From NCBI GenBank assembly GCA_030523645.1, contig JAUNIB010000003.1, positions 62,001 through 126,000 of the forward strand: a stretch of 64,000 nt of DNA, given 5' to 3'. Both the position numbers and the translations under genes were made by a program. Shown in pieces: positions 37,487 to 46,857 of this stretch; within the stretch, counting starts at the first letter, position 1, and every line of letters starts with the position of its first letter. This DNA is from Selenomonadaceae bacterium (lineage in GTDB: Bacteria; Bacillota; Negativicutes; Selenomonadales; Selenomonadaceae). The notes beneath the pieces are model-generated. The model had not been told where the DNA came from. It did no database searches and worked only from the letters and a program-made list of their open reading frames with translations.

Positions 37487-38332
37487 TTACTGAGCCTTGC
37501 ACTCTTCCTCAACGGAATTGACGCGGTACTCCTGCAGCTTCTTTACAAGCTCGGGAGCCTTGCCGCCTACCGGCTTGCCGTCAAGCTCTACAGCCTGGAG
37601 GCAGAAGCGGCTGGAGGCAGTAACGAGAACCTCATCAGCGTTGCGGAGGTCATCCAGCGTGTAGAAGGTCTCATCTACAGCCATGCCGATGGCCTTGGCA
37701 GCCTTGATAAGATGAGCGCGGCCGATGCCCGGCAGGATGTGGTGGTCAGCGGGATGAGTCAGGAGCTTGCCGTCCTTAATGATGTGGCAGTTGGAGTGAG
37801 CGCACTCGGTAACGATGTCGCCGCGGTGGAAAATAACCTCATCGCAGCCGGCTTTCTTGGCAGCCTCTGCGGCCAGTACGGACGGAATGAGATTCAGAGT
37901 CTTGATATTGCAGTACTCGAAGCGATGGTCTTCGTAGCTGATGAGCTTCAGCTTCTGATAGGTATCCGGCTTGCCGGTGGGAGTCAGGGTAACGATGAGG
38001 TTTGCCGAAACGCCTTCCGGATACTCATGCTTACGGGGTGCAGTGCCGCGGGTAACGGACCAGTATACGAACTGCTCCGGGGACTCGACCTTGGCAACGA
38101 GATCCTTCAGAAGCTGGGAAAGCTCATCCTTGGACATGGGGATTACGATGTCCAGCAGAGCGGCGCTGTTGTAGAAGCGCTCGATGTGGTCTTCGAGAGC
38201 CCAGATTACATGATTGTGGGCAAAGGTAGCATCATAAACGCCGTCGCCGTAATACATAGCACGGTCGTTCAAGGGAATCCTCATATCTGCAATTTCAGTA
38301 ATCTCTCCATTATAATAAGCCAGTGTTTTCAT
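37487..38332 (-). CDS. dat: Class IV PLP aminotransferase, D-amino-acid aminotransferase type
   Basis: 281 residues from ATG 38332, with GGAGG about 7 nt upstream. Class IV fold: MYYGDGVYDATFAHNH, then the catalytic Lys in NIKTLNLIPSVLAAEAAKKA, CDEVIFHRGDIVTECAHSN (PLP phosphate region) and ILPGIGRAHLI. The RGTAPRKHEYP segment and the Ser-Asn pair after VTE resemble D-alanine aminotransferase more than IlvE. It would make D-glutamate or D-alanine for peptidoglycan; branched-chain or another specificity is not excluded. It is divergent from trpD. Confidence 0.8.
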   Translation of the reverse strand: MKTLAYYNGEITEIADMRIPLNDRAMYYGDGVYDATFAHNHVIWALEDHIERFYNSAALLDIVIPMSKDELSQLLKDLVAKVESPEQFVYWSVTRGTAPRKHEYPEGVSANLIVTLTPTGKPDTYQKLKLISYEDHRFEYCNIKTLNLIPSVLAAEAAKKAGCDEVIFHRGDIVTECAHSNCHIIKDGKLLTHPADHHILPGIGRAHLIKAAKAIGMAVDETFYTLDDLRNADEVLVTASSRFCLQAVELDGKPVGGKAPELVKKLQEYRVNSVEEECKAQ

Positions 38333-38522
38333 TTTTATCCCTCCGTAAAAATAGTCGGTGTTTTTCATATTTCATTGGAAATATAGTCGCATTATACTCC
38401 CGTCAAATTGAACTGTAAAGATTTTTATTGAGTATACAAGTATTCATAAAATTATAATGTTTCAGAATTATTTCATCTTAAATTTTTCGGATAATCATCT
38501 TTCCTTCCGGGAAAATTTATTC

Positions 38523-38551
38523 TAGCTTTTAGCAAGTTAAATTGCTATAAT
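38523..38551 (+). promoter_or_regulatory. Likely promoter of trpD
   Basis: A perfect TATAAT at 38546-38551 lies 40 bp before the trpD start, with a weak -35 (TAGCTT) 17 bp upstream. I see no T-box or attenuator in the leader. Confidence 0.45.
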
Positions 38552-38590
38552 GTTGCCCGATAACCCCAATAAGAAATACGGAGGGATACC

Positions 38591-39619
38591 ATGTACAAAG
38601 ACATACTCGGCAAACTCACCGCCAAACAGGATATGACACAGGCTGATGTATCCGAAATAATCCATGCCATAAACAACGATGAACTGACGGAAGGTCAGAT
38701 TTCCGGCTTCCTTGTTGCTCTGGTAATGAAGGGCACCAGCATCGAGGAGACTGCCTATATCGCCCGCGCCATGCGCGAGGTATGCGTCCCGCTGAAGCCG
38801 AAGACTTCCATGGAAATGATGGATACCTGCGGCACCGGCGGTGGTCTGTCCACCTACAACATTTCCACCGCTACCGCTATGGTCGCAGCCGCAGCCGGCA
38901 TCCCCATTGCCAAGCACGGCAGTCGCTCTATCTCCAGTCTCTCCGGCAGCGCCGATGTTCTTGAAGCCCTCGGCGTAAATATCAACCTCACGCCGGCTCA
39001 GGCTGAGAAGCTCATCGAAGACATCAATATCGCCTTCATTTATGCTCCCCTCTTCCACCCGGTAATGTGCAAGGTACTGCCGCCGGAGTCCGCGCTTGGC
39101 ATTAAGACCATTTTCTACACCATTATCGGCCCGCTGATCAATCCGGCCTTTGCCCCCCGTCATCTGCTGGGTGTTTATAGGGAAGATCTGCTGGAGCAGG
39201 TCGCCTTCGTTGCCAAAGAAGTCGGCTACACCAAAGCCCTCTTCGTTCACGGCATGGATGGACTCGATGAAATATCCCTTCTGGGTGAGACAAAAATCAT
39301 CGAGCTGGACAATGGTGAATTCAAGCGCTACACCATCAAGCCGGAGGATTTCGGCCTGAAGCGCTGCGTGCTTGAAGATATCAAGACCGGCACGCCCGAT
39401 GTGAATGCTTCCATCATCCGCGGAGTATTTGACAAGACAATCACCGGCCCACAGAAGGACGCCGTTGTCCTCAACGCCGCCGGAGCTCTCATCGTCGGCG
39501 GCAAGGCTGCTGACTTCCCGTCCGGCATCAAGCTGGCTCAGGAGATAATCGAAAGCGGCGCTGCCGCTGCCAAGCTGGCCGAGTTGGTCGAGCACTCCAA
39601 CGCATTCCTTAAAAAATAA
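38591..39619 (+). CDS. trpD: Anthranilate phosphoribosyltransferase
   Basis: 342 residues. The phosphoribosyl-pyrophosphate site is clear: DTCGTGGGLSTYNISTATA, then KHGSRSISSLSGSADVLEAL. ATG has GGAGG 6 nt upstream. It joins anthranilate to PRPP, the second step of tryptophan synthesis. trpCF follows after 253 bp filled mostly with repeat copy D. trpE, trpG, trpB and trpA are not in the window, so the pathway is split. Confidence 0.95.
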   Translation: MYKDILGKLTAKQDMTQADVSEIIHAINNDELTEGQISGFLVALVMKGTSIEETAYIARAMREVCVPLKPKTSMEMMDTCGTGGGLSTYNISTATAMVAAAAGIPIAKHGSRSISSLSGSADVLEALGVNINLTPAQAEKLIEDINIAFIYAPLFHPVMCKVLPPESALGIKTIFYTIIGPLINPAFAPRHLLGVYREDLLEQVAFVAKEVGYTKALFVHGMDGLDEISLLGETKIIELDNGEFKRYTIKPEDFGLKRCVLEDIKTGTPDVNASIIRGVFDKTITGPQKDAVVLNAAGALIVGGKAADFPSGIKLAQEIIESGAAAAKLAELVEHSNAFLKK

Positions 39620-39629
39620 ACAGAATTCT

Positions 39630-39843
39630 GGGGCTGTGACAAATGAGCATTCATTTTTCACAGTCCTTTCCTCTGTAATAGTTGCGAAGAAAAATGTCTG
39701 TAAGAAAACCGTTTATTCACCTCACCCACCGGCTACGCCGGTCCCCCCTCCCCAATGGGGAGGGTAAAGACCTTCCCCTCTGGGGAAGGTGGCTCGCGAA
39801 GCGAGACGGATGAGGTCTATGTCAGACTTTTTTCAAAGCCCCT
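39630..39843 (+). repeat. Palindromic repeat, copy D, with a nested REP-like element
   Basis: Outer family element (GGGGCTGTGACAAATGAGCA at the left, CTTTTTTCAAAGCCCC at the right, imperfectly complementary). Its middle (about 39720-39816) is the uninterrupted REP-like element with four hairpins: CCGGCTACGCCGG, CCCTCCCCAATGGGGAGGG, CCTTCCCCTCTGGGGAAGG and CTCGCGAAGCGAG. It lies between trpD and trpCF, 11 bp after the trpD stop. Confidence 0.87.
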
Positions 39844-39872
39844 CATATCTTTTTATAGACAAAGAGAACGCT

Positions 39873-41261
39873 ATGAGTAAATTCCTCTCTGCCCTGACTG
39901 CCGCAAAAGCCCGCGGCACGAACATTGTCATCCCTGACATCAAGTGCATATCCCCCAAGGAAGGGGACCTTCTTCATGGTCGTGACCCCATCGCCGTGGC
40001 CATGTCTCTGGCTGACGCCGGCGCTCCTGTCCTCTCGGTAGTCACCGAGCCGAAGAACTTCGGCGGCAGTGAAGCGCTGCTGTCAAGTGTCGCCAAGACC
40101 ACAGGCCTCCCCATCCTTCGCAAGGATTTTTTCACCACTGCTGAAGAGATACATCGGTCAAAGGAAATCGGCGCCTCCGCCATCCTGCTTATGTACTCCT
40201 GCCTGCCCAAAGAAAAGCTGGCCGAGCTGTATCAGGCCGCCCGGGCCATCGACCTCGATGTTCTTGTAGAGACCCATACCCCTGAAGACATCGCTCACGC
40301 CAGAACTCTTGGTGTCCGTCTCATGGGCATAAACAATCGGGATATCACCGTATTGGAAAGGGACAACGGCGATGTCTCCCGCACCAAAGCCCTTGCCGGA
40401 CAAAAGCCTGCTGATGTCTTCCTCATCAGTGAAAGCTCCCTCATGACTCCGGACGATGTCCGCATTGCTATTGGTGCCGGAGCTGACGCTGCTCTCATCG
40501 GCACGGCTATCTGGCAGGCCGCCGACCCGGCAAAGTTCTATCGACTCCTCACGCAGCCCATAGAAGTGAAGCTCTGCGGCATGACGGATGAAGCAGGCGT
40601 CACTCTCTGCGCTCACTCCGGGGCGGAAATCATCGGTTTCGTCGTTGACTACCCCGAGCCTGTCCCCTGGGATATCCCGCAGGAAAAAGCCGCTGAGCTC
40701 ATCGCTCACCTCCGGCAGGAAAATCCTGCAGTAAAGAGTTGTGTTGTAACCGGCGGCTCCGCCGATAAGATATCAGCTTTAGCCGCGACAGTTCGCCCCG
40801 ATATCATTCAGATTCATCACCGGGAAAATCTTACAGATACTCTGACGATTGCCGCCCGGCTCCACGAGCAGGGCATCAAGGTCATCCGTTCTCTCCCCGC
40901 CGGCAGCGAAAAGCGACAGGCTCAGTACGGCATTGCCGACCTGAGAGAGCTGGCGCACCGGCTGGCTGCCGGACTGAATGATGACGGCTGCGGCATAGAT
41001 TACCTGCTGATGGATGCCCGGGAACCGGGCAACGCCTCTGCCAAAGCTCTCGCTGCGCCGATGGAAGAGTTCCTCCGCCTGAGAGAAGTCTCGCCCATAC
41101 CGGTAATACTTGCCGGCGGTATCACTCCGGACAGTGTGCAGAAGCTGCTGCGGGAAAGCAAAGCCGACCGCATCGACATAATGAGCGGAATAGAAACAGG
41201 CCCCGGAATAAAATCTCCGGAGCTTGTGCGAAACCTTTTCAAAGCAATATACAGCAAGTAA
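39873..41261 (+). CDS. trpCF: Indole-3-glycerol-phosphate synthase / phosphoribosylanthranilate isomerase fusion
   Basis: About 462 residues from ATG 39873; the open frame extends upstream to 39789 only because it reads through repeat D. The N-terminal half is TrpC (catalytic Lys in DIKCISPKEG, GLPILRKDFF, MGINNRDI, LISESSL, IGTAIW). The C-terminal half is TrpF (VKLCGMTDEAG with the catalytic Cys, LLMDAREPG with the catalytic Asp, VILAGGITPDSV, IMSGIETGPGIKSPE). The TrpF half departs from consensus in places (IQIHH, no GGTG loop) but keeps both catalytic residues. The fusion does the third and fourth steps after TrpD. Confidence 0.93.
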   Translation: MSKFLSALTAAKARGTNIVIPDIKCISPKEGDLLHGRDPIAVAMSLADAGAPVLSVVTEPKNFGGSEALLSSVAKTTGLPILRKDFFTTAEEIHRSKEIGASAILLMYSCLPKEKLAELYQAARAIDLDVLVETHTPEDIAHARTLGVRLMGINNRDITVLERDNGDVSRTKALAGQKPADVFLISESSLMTPDDVRIAIGAGADAALIGTAIWQAADPAKFYRLLTQPIEVKLCGMTDEAGVTLCAHSGAEIIGFVVDYPEPVPWDIPQEKAAELIAHLRQENPAVKSCVVTGGSADKISALAATVRPDIIQIHHRENLTDTLTIAARLHEQGIKVIRSLPAGSEKRQAQYGIADLRELAHRLAAGLNDDGCGIDYLLMDAREPGNASAKALAAPMEEFLRLREVSPIPVILAGGITPDSVQKLLRESKADRIDIMSGIETGPGIKSPELVRNLFKAIYSK

Positions 41262-41272
41262 GCCACAAAAAA

Positions 41273-41304
41273 AATGCAAGGTCTTGAAAATAAGGCCTTG
41301 CATT
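41273..41304. terminator. Bidirectional terminator between trpCF and the pilQ-like gene
   Basis: AATGCAAGG and CCTTGCATT form the stem, with an A-run on the left and T-rich sequence on the right, between two convergent genes. Confidence 0.85.
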
Positions 41305-41310
41305 CTTCTT

Positions 41311-42870
41311 TTATTTCTTTCCTTTTCCATCCGTCTGCGCGGCTGCAGCCCGTTCTTCTGCTGCGGCAGTTGACGACCTTATCTTATCATCATCCAGCAC
41401 GTGAGCGGTCAGGAAAATCATTATCTCGCTGTCGGTCTTAGACTTCTTTACATTGCGGAAAAAGGCTCCCAAAATCGGTAAATCCCCTAAAAATGGAACC
41501 TTGGACAGTGTTTTCGCTTCCTCACTGCCAATTAGACCGCCGATGACCATCGTCTCGCCGTCCCGGAGCCGCACTGTGGTATCGGCACTGCGGGACTGAA
41601 AGCGATAGGCCTTCATCTCCTCCACATAGAGCGGTGAACTGACCTCCGTATGCACCTCGGCTGTAATGGTACCATCGCCGTTGACTCTCGGCGTATAGCG
41701 GAGAATAATTCCGGCATCCTTGTAGCTGACAGAAGTAGTGGTGGTAGAGTTCGTCACCGAGGTTTCCGTCACCGGTACCTCACCGCCGATATTGATAACC
41801 GCCTCGTGACCCTGAATTGTTGTAATGTTGGGACGAGCCAGCACCTTTGCCTTTCCGTCGGTGATGAGGGCGTTGATGGTCGCTCCGTAGTAAAACTCAA
41901 AGGGATGACCCTCCGGCCCCCGTCCGAACTGGACAATGCCGTAGCCGTTATTTCCCCAGCTTCGCTTAACATTTACCTTCGGCACATCAACAGTAACGGT
42001 TGTGTAAGTACCGTCCGGATTCTGCACCACCTGACGGCGCGATTCATAGGTTGTTTCCCGCTCCGGATACTGAGGCACACTGGACCACTGCCACTGAACG
42101 CCAAGATTTTTCGCCGCCTCTTTGGAGATTGCCAGCACCCGTGCCTCCAGTGCTATCTGCTTGGCCGGCACATCAAGTTCCTTCACCATCCGGCGTACCT
42201 GCTCCGCTTCAGCGGAGGTACCGTAAAAAATCAGTGAATTCGTCTGATAGTCGCAGCTTACCCGCCGGTCGTTATCGACGCCTGTTCGGCTCCGTCGGCC
42301 TCTCAGTCTTTCATTATGCCGATTTCCTGTGCTGCTCGTTGTCGACGACCTTTGTCCGTACTCGTTGCCTCTCTGCCGGCTTCGATAATTATCACTTGCC
42401 GTGCTGTCATTCCGTCTGTCTCTGTTATACCCGTAATCGTCATAATCATCACTGCCGCCGAAGGCCATATCAACAGCTTCGGCAAGAGTGTCCAGCTCGG
42501 CGTTTTCTATCCGGAATACATGAACTCCGTAAAGGCTGCTTCCCCCTGCACCTCCGGTGGTGACAACAAGTGTATCACCCCGCCGGCTGATGGACAGACC
42601 TCTGGTCATTGCCACTATCTCCGCTGCTTCCCAAGGGTCAACATCACTGAGCGAAATGGTCAGCCGGCCTCTTACCGACTCATCCATTACGAGGCCGATA
42701 CCACCCAGCTCAGCAATCTGAGTAAACACGCCTCTGACATCGGCGTTGCGGAAATCCAGAGAAATCGCTTCGGCAGATACGGCAGTCAATCCGCTGCCGT
42801 AGAGCATCGCACCGACACATACAGCAGTCAGTTTTTTACAAAAATAATTCTTCATTCCGCTGTCAACCAA
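41311..42870 (-). CDS. PilQ/GspD-family secretin
   Basis: 519 residues with a signal sequence. A secretin/TonB short N-terminal domain comes first (ISLDFRNADVRGVFTQIAEL, about 35-105), then a secretin N-domain interrupted by about 60 residues rich in Asn, Arg, Ser and Tyr, and the C-terminal secretin barrel (about 230-500) with VINIGGEVPVTE and TVRLRDGETMVIGGLI. It forms the outer-membrane ring for a type IV pilus or DNA-uptake pilus. No AMIN or peptidoglycan-binding domain is seen. TTG 42870 with GAGG, or ATG 42855, may be the start. It lies 13 nt after a PilP-like gene. Confidence 0.88.
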   Translation of the reverse strand: MVDSGMKNYFCKKLTAVCVGAMLYGSGLTAVSAEAISLDFRNADVRGVFTQIAELGGIGLVMDESVRGRLTISLSDVDPWEAAEIVAMTRGLSISRRGDTLVVTTGGAGGSSLYGVHVFRIENAELDTLAEAVDMAFGGSDDYDDYGYNRDRRNDSTASDNYRSRQRGNEYGQRSSTTSSTGNRHNERLRGRRSRTGVDNDRRVSCDYQTNSLIFYGTSAEAEQVRRMVKELDVPAKQIALEARVLAISKEAAKNLGVQWQWSSVPQYPERETTYESRRQVVQNPDGTYTTVTVDVPKVNVKRSWGNNGYGIVQFGRGPEGHPFEFYYGATINALITDGKAKVLARPNITTIQGHEAVINIGGEVPVTETSVTNSTTTTSVSYKDAGIILRYTPRVNGDGTITAEVHTEVSSPLYVEEMKAYRFQSRSADTTVRLRDGETMVIGGLIGSEEAKTLSKVPFLGDLPILGAFFRNVKKSKTDSEIMIFLTAHVLDDDKIRSSTAAAEERAAAAQTDGKGKK

Positions 42871-42883
42871 CCTATCCTCTTAT

Positions 42884-43390
42884 TCACGGCTGCGAATCCA
42901 TAAGTTTCAGCACCCGCTGTCCCGCCGTACTCTCTATCACGACAGCCCGGCCCGCCTCATCAATTTCTGTCAGAGTTATCCCGGCTTTTGTTTCTCCCTC
43001 GGCGAGAGTTATCACCGACTGTCCCTGCTCAATAACCGCTCTTACGCCCCGACTGCTTTTGGCCAGTCCTGTCAGTCTGAGGTCGCTGCCTGCGGCAGCC
43101 GCAGTCCCGCCGCCGACAGGCGTTCTCACCTCATCAAAGGGAGAAGTAAAGACATACCCCGTCTCCGTTTCCAGCTTCAGATGACCGTCAGGTCGGAGAT
43201 TGGGACGATAGAGAGGTGTCCGGCCGGCCGTATTCCCCTTCGGCAGAGGATTGGTTTCCTTCTGCTCCGGGGATGACGATGCCGCCTGCGTCGTTTCCGT
43301 CACCGGTCTGCCGGTGACGATACCCCAGGCCGGTTTCAAGACAAGCAGTGAAGCAGCAAAAAAGACGAGGAGATATATTATGCGCTGCAA
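42884..43390 (-). CDS. PilP-like pilus assembly protein
   Basis: 168 residues, start TTG 43390 with GAGGAG 7 nt upstream. One N-terminal membrane segment (IIYLLVFFAASLLVLKPAWG), a Pro/Thr/Ser-rich linker and a small C-terminal beta domain (LRLTGLAKSSRGVRAVIEQG, then VITLAEGETKAGITLTEIDE). Size, layout and position just before the secretin match PilP lipoprotein-type proteins that bind PilQ, but it has no lipobox and similarity is only structural, so the call is moderate. pilM, pilN and pilO are absent here. It follows gatB on the same strand, with a REP-like repeat between. Confidence 0.6.
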   Translation of the reverse strand: MQRIIYLLVFFAASLLVLKPAWGIVTGRPVTETTQAASSSPEQKETNPLPKGNTAGRTPLYRPNLRPDGHLKLETETGYVFTSPFDEVRTPVGGGTAAAAGSDLRLTGLAKSSRGVRAVIEQGQSVITLAEGETKAGITLTEIDEAGRAVVIESTAGQRVLKLMDSQP

Positions 43391-43422
43391 GATATATCTC
43401 CTCGCCTTCTCTTCTTATTATT

Positions 43423-43535
43423 TGCCTCCCCCATAGGGGAGGTGGCACGAAGTGACGGAGGGGTGAAGCCTATTGAAGTGGCATTTCTTTGTTACCCCTC
43501 AGTCGCTTTCAGCGACAGCTCCCCTAAAGGGGAGC
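43423..43535. repeat. REP-like inverted pair downstream of gatB
   Basis: Left arm GCCTCCCCCATAGGGGAGGT, GGCACGAAGTGACGGAGGGG; right arm ACCCCTCAGTCGCTTTCAGC, GACAGCTCCCCTAAAGGGGA. Each arm holds two hairpins, and the arms are inverted to each other. It is similar in plan, not in sequence, to the element nested in copies A and D. Confidence 0.8.
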
Positions 43536-43560
43536 CATCTATACCGAGTATAGGTTACCC

Positions 43561-44997
43561 TCAGCCCAGTTTCTTAGCCAGCAGCTGATTGACCATGCCC
43601 GGGTTTGCTTTGCCCTTGCTTGCCTTCATTACCTGCCCGACCAAAGCGCCGATGGCCTTCTTGTTGCCGCCCTTGTAGTCAGCTACAGCCTTTTCGTTGT
43701 TGGCGATTACTTCATCAACGATGGCTTCGATAGCACCGGTATCGGTAATCTGAACAAGGCCCTTGGCCTCAACAATCTTCTCCGGCTCATCCGGGCAGTT
43801 CCACATCTCGGCAAAGACGGTCTTGGCTATCTTTGAGGAGATGGTTCCCTTGCTGATAAGGGCAATCATCTTGGCCAGACGAGCAGCCTCTACCGGCGAC
43901 TCGGTAATAGTCTTGCCTTCGGCATTCAGATTCTTGGACAGGTCGCCCATTATCCAGTTAGCCGCCAGCTTGGCATCGGCACCGCCCTCGACTACAGCAT
44001 CGAAATACTCGGCCATAGCACGGGACGCGGTAATGACGCCGGCATCGTAAGCGGTGAGACCCATCTCAACCAGACGGGCACGGCGGGCATCCGGAAGTTC
44101 CGGCAGATTCTTGCGATAGTTCTCTATCTCCTCATCGGTGGTGACGATGGGAACGAGATCCGGCTCCGGCATATAGCGGTAATCCTGCGCCTCTTCCTTG
44201 GAGCGCATGGAAAGAGTGATTCCCTTATTGGGATCCCAGGTACGGGTTTCCTGACGGATAGTACCGCCGTCCTCAACCACTTCTATCTGGCGCTGAATCT
44301 CATAGTTCAGGGAGTCTTCAACAGCCTTGAAGGAGTTGATATTCTTCATCTCGGTACGGGTACCGAGCTTCGTCTCGCCCACCGGACGGACGGAAACATT
44401 CAGGTCAGCGCGGAGGTTGCCCTGCTCCATGCGGCAGTTGGAAACATCAACATACTCCAGAATGCTCTTTACCTTTTCCATGTAGGCACGAGCTTCTTCC
44501 GGGCTGCTCATATCCGGCTCGGAAACTATCTCAATAAGAGGTACGCCGGTACGGTTGTAATCGACATTGGAGGAGTCGGAGTCCTTGATGGTGCTGCCGG
44601 AGTGAACAAGCTTACCGGCATCCTCCTCCATGTGAATACGAGTAATGCGGATGCGCTTCGGCCCATTGGCAGTATCGATATCTACATAGCCATGCTCGCA
44701 GATAGGCAGGTCGAACTGCGAGGTCTGGAAGTTCTTCGGCAAATCAGGATAGTAGTAGTTCTTGCGGTCGAACTTGCTGAAATGATTGATTTCGCAGTTC
44801 ATAGCCAGACCGGCCTTGATTGCGAACTCAACCACGCGGCGGTTAACCACCGGCAGAACACCGGGAAGGCCGAGGCAGACCGGGCAGACATGAGTATTCT
44901 GCTCGGCACCGAAGCTGGTGGCGCAGCCGCAGAAAATCTTAGTATTGGTTTTAAGCTCGCTGTGAATTTCGAGACCAATGACTGCTTCGTATTTCAT
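43561..44997 (-). CDS. gatB: Asp/Glu-tRNA amidotransferase subunit B
   Basis: 478 residues. The zinc cysteines are present ([10 protein letters not shown] with [11 protein letters not shown]), the cradle motifs [15 protein letters not shown] and [11 protein letters not shown] follow, and the YqeY-like tail ends [16 protein letters not shown]. It binds misacylated tRNA and phosphorylates the acyl group. It shares its start with the last base of gatA. Confidence 0.97.
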   Translation of the reverse strand: MKYEAVIGLEIHSELKTNTKIFCGCATSFGAEQNTHVCPVCLGLPGVLPVVNRRVVEFAIKAGLAMNCEINHFSKFDRKNYYYPDLPKNFQTSQFDLPICEHGYVDIDTANGPKRIRITRIHMEEDAGKLVHSGSTIKDSDSSNVDYNRTGVPLIEIVSEPDMSSPEEARAYMEKVKSILEYVDVSNCRMEQGNLRADLNVSVRPVGETKLGTRTEMKNINSFKAVEDSLNYEIQRQIEVVEDGGTIRQETRTWDPNKGITLSMRSKEEAQDYRYMPEPDLVPIVTTDEEIENYRKNLPELPDARRARLVEMGLTAYDAGVITASRAMAEYFDAVVEGGADAKLAANWIMGDLSKNLNAEGKTITESPVEAARLAKMIALISKGTISSKIAKTVFAEMWNCPDEPEKIVEAKGLVQITDTGAIEAIVDEVIANNEKAVADYKGGNKKAIGALVGQVMKASKGKANPGMVNQLLAKKLG

Positions 44998-46466
44998 TAT
45001 TCAGCGCCTCCTTCCGGTACAAGAGTCTTATGGAAATCCTGGCTCTGCTCATAAGCGTAGGCAGCCCGCAGGACAGTCATTTCATCCAGCGGCTTGCCCA
45101 TGAGCTGCAGGCCGATAGGCAGATCGTCGGCAGCTACACCGCAGGGCACGGAGATGCCCGGCAGACCGGCCAGATTCAAAGGAACGGTAGAAATATCCAT
45201 CATGTACATTGCCAGCGGGTCGGAGACCATGGAGCCAATCTTGTAGGCCGGGGTCGGAGCCGTGGGGCAGGCAATAACATCTACGGACTTGAAGGCCTCG
45301 GTGAAGTCGCGCTGAATGAGGGTGCGTACCTTCAGTGCCTTCAGGTAATAGGCATCATAGTAGCCGGCAGAGAGGGCATAGTTGCCGATCATGATGCGGC
45401 GCTTTACCTCCGGGCCGAACTTCTGAGTGCGGGTATTGGTCATCATTTCCACGATGTCAGCGCCCTCTACGCGAGCACCGAAGCTTACGCCGTCATAGCG
45501 GGCCAGATTCGTTGCTGCCTCGGCAGGAGCGATGAGATAGTAGGTGGAAACGGCATATTCGGTATGGGGGAGAGAAATCTCCGTTACCTCGGCACCCAGC
45601 TTGGTGAGCTGCTCGATAGCTGCCTTGACGGAGGTCGCTACTTCCGGTGCGATACCGGCACCGAAGTATTCCTTCGGCAGACCTATCTTCAATCCCTTCA
45701 CATCACCGGTGAGAGCCTGAGTGAAGTCAGGTACATCAGCGGCGCTGGAGGTTGAATCCATCATATCGTGACCGGAGATGACATTCATGATGTTCGCAGC
45801 ATCGGTAACATCGCGGGTCACAGGGCCAATCTGGTCAAGAGAAGAAGCGAATGCTACCAGACCATAGCGTGATACGCGGCCATAGGTCGGTTTCAGGCCG
45901 ACAACGCCGCAGAAAGAGGCCGGCTGACGGATGGAGCCGCCGGTATCGGAGCCCAGCGCCCAGATAGCGGAGCCTGCTGCAACAGCCGCAGCACTGCCGC
46001 CGGAGCTGCCGCCCGGAACACATTCCGGATTGCGGGGATTGCGGGTTATCTTCATGGCAGAGTTTTCGGTGGAGCCGCCCATAGCGAACTCGTCCATGTT
46101 GGTCTTGCCGACGATTACCGGATTCTCTGCATTGAGCTTCGTCATGACGGTAGCATCATAGGGAGCCACGAAGTTCTCCAGCATCTTGGAGGCACAGGTT
46201 GTCTTGATTCCCTTGGTGCAGATATTATCCTTGATGGCACCGGGGATACCGGCCAAAAAGCCGATTTTCTCACCGGCAGCGATTTTCTCATCTACTGCCT
46301 TTGCCTGAGCCATAGCCTCATCGGCCAGAGTAGTGATATAGGCGCCGACCTTTTCCTCGGTGGCTGCCTGCTGAGCCAGCACCGATTCGGTGAGCTCAGC
46401 TGCTGATATTTCCTTAGCGACGAGCATATCGTGGAGCTCGTGCGCGGTCTTTGCGTATAGCTTCAA
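44997..46466 (-). CDS. gatA: Asp/Glu-tRNA amidotransferase subunit A
   Basis: 489 residues, amidase-signature family. The Ser-cisSer-Lys triad lies in [13 protein letters not shown] (Lys) and [20 protein letters not shown] with [14 protein letters not shown] (Ser pair). It frees ammonia from glutamine and passes it to GatB. Its presence implies that Gln-tRNA and/or Asn-tRNA are made by the indirect route. Confidence 0.97.
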   Translation of the reverse strand: MKLYAKTAHELHDMLVAKEISAAELTESVLAQQAATEEKVGAYITTLADEAMAQAKAVDEKIAAGEKIGFLAGIPGAIKDNICTKGIKTTCASKMLENFVAPYDATVMTKLNAENPVIVGKTNMDEFAMGGSTENSAMKITRNPRNPECVPGGSSGGSAAAVAAGSAIWALGSDTGGSIRQPASFCGVVGLKPTYGRVSRYGLVAFASSLDQIGPVTRDVTDAANIMNVISGHDMMDSTSSAADVPDFTQALTGDVKGLKIGLPKEYFGAGIAPEVATSVKAAIEQLTKLGAEVTEISLPHTEYAVSTYYLIAPAEAATNLARYDGVSFGARVEGADIVEMMTNTRTQKFGPEVKRRIMIGNYALSAGYYDAYYLKALKVRTLIQRDFTEAFKSVDVIACPTAPTPAYKIGSMVSDPLAMYMMDISTVPLNLAGLPGISVPCGVAADDLPIGLQLMGKPLDEMTVLRAAYAYEQSQDFHKTLVPEGGAE

Positions 46467-46479
46467 AGCTGTCGCCTCC

Positions 46480-46770
46480 TTATTCTTCCAGTACTTTCGG
46501 AACTTTGAAATAGCCGTCTTCCTTCTCCGGGGCGTTCAGGAGAGCCAGCTCCCGATCGATGGAGGGACGAACCACATCCTCACGCAGAACATTCTGCATG
46601 GGGAGAGCGTGAGCCGTAGGCGGCACATCTGCGGTATCTGCCTTCTGCAGGATATCCATATAGTCAATGATGGCGCTGAACTTCTCGGCGTACTCGGTCA
46701 TTTCCTCCGGGGAAAACGACAGGCGCGAAAGCACAGCGACGGTATTGACATCCTTCTCCGTTACCTTCAT
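46480..46770 (-). CDS. gatC: Asp/Glu-tRNA amidotransferase subunit C
   Basis: 96 residues, the standard length. It starts [20 protein letters not shown] and ends in the usual extended region (FKVPKVLEE). It wraps around GatA and stabilises the complex. It leads the gatC-gatA-gatB operon with a 13-nt gap to gatA. Confidence 0.95.
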   Translation of the reverse strand: MKVTEKDVNTVAVLSRLSFSPEEMTEYAEKFSAIIDYMDILQKADTADVPPTAHALPMQNVLREDVVRPSIDRELALLNAPEKEDGYFKVPKVLEE

Positions 46771-46857
46771 GATTTCACCATCCGTTAATTATTTTTCCTG
46801 TTGCGGATAAATTACATAGATAAATAATTATATCATGTTATAAACAGTATTTCCAGC

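Noticed and set aside
38369..38590. Trp attenuator or T-box in front of trpD
   Set aside because: No leader peptide with Trp codons, no T-box sequence and no terminator hairpin before the start codon.
39789..39872. Upstream extension of trpCF
   Set aside because: The extra 28 codons are repeat D sequence; TrpC similarity starts at ATG 39873.
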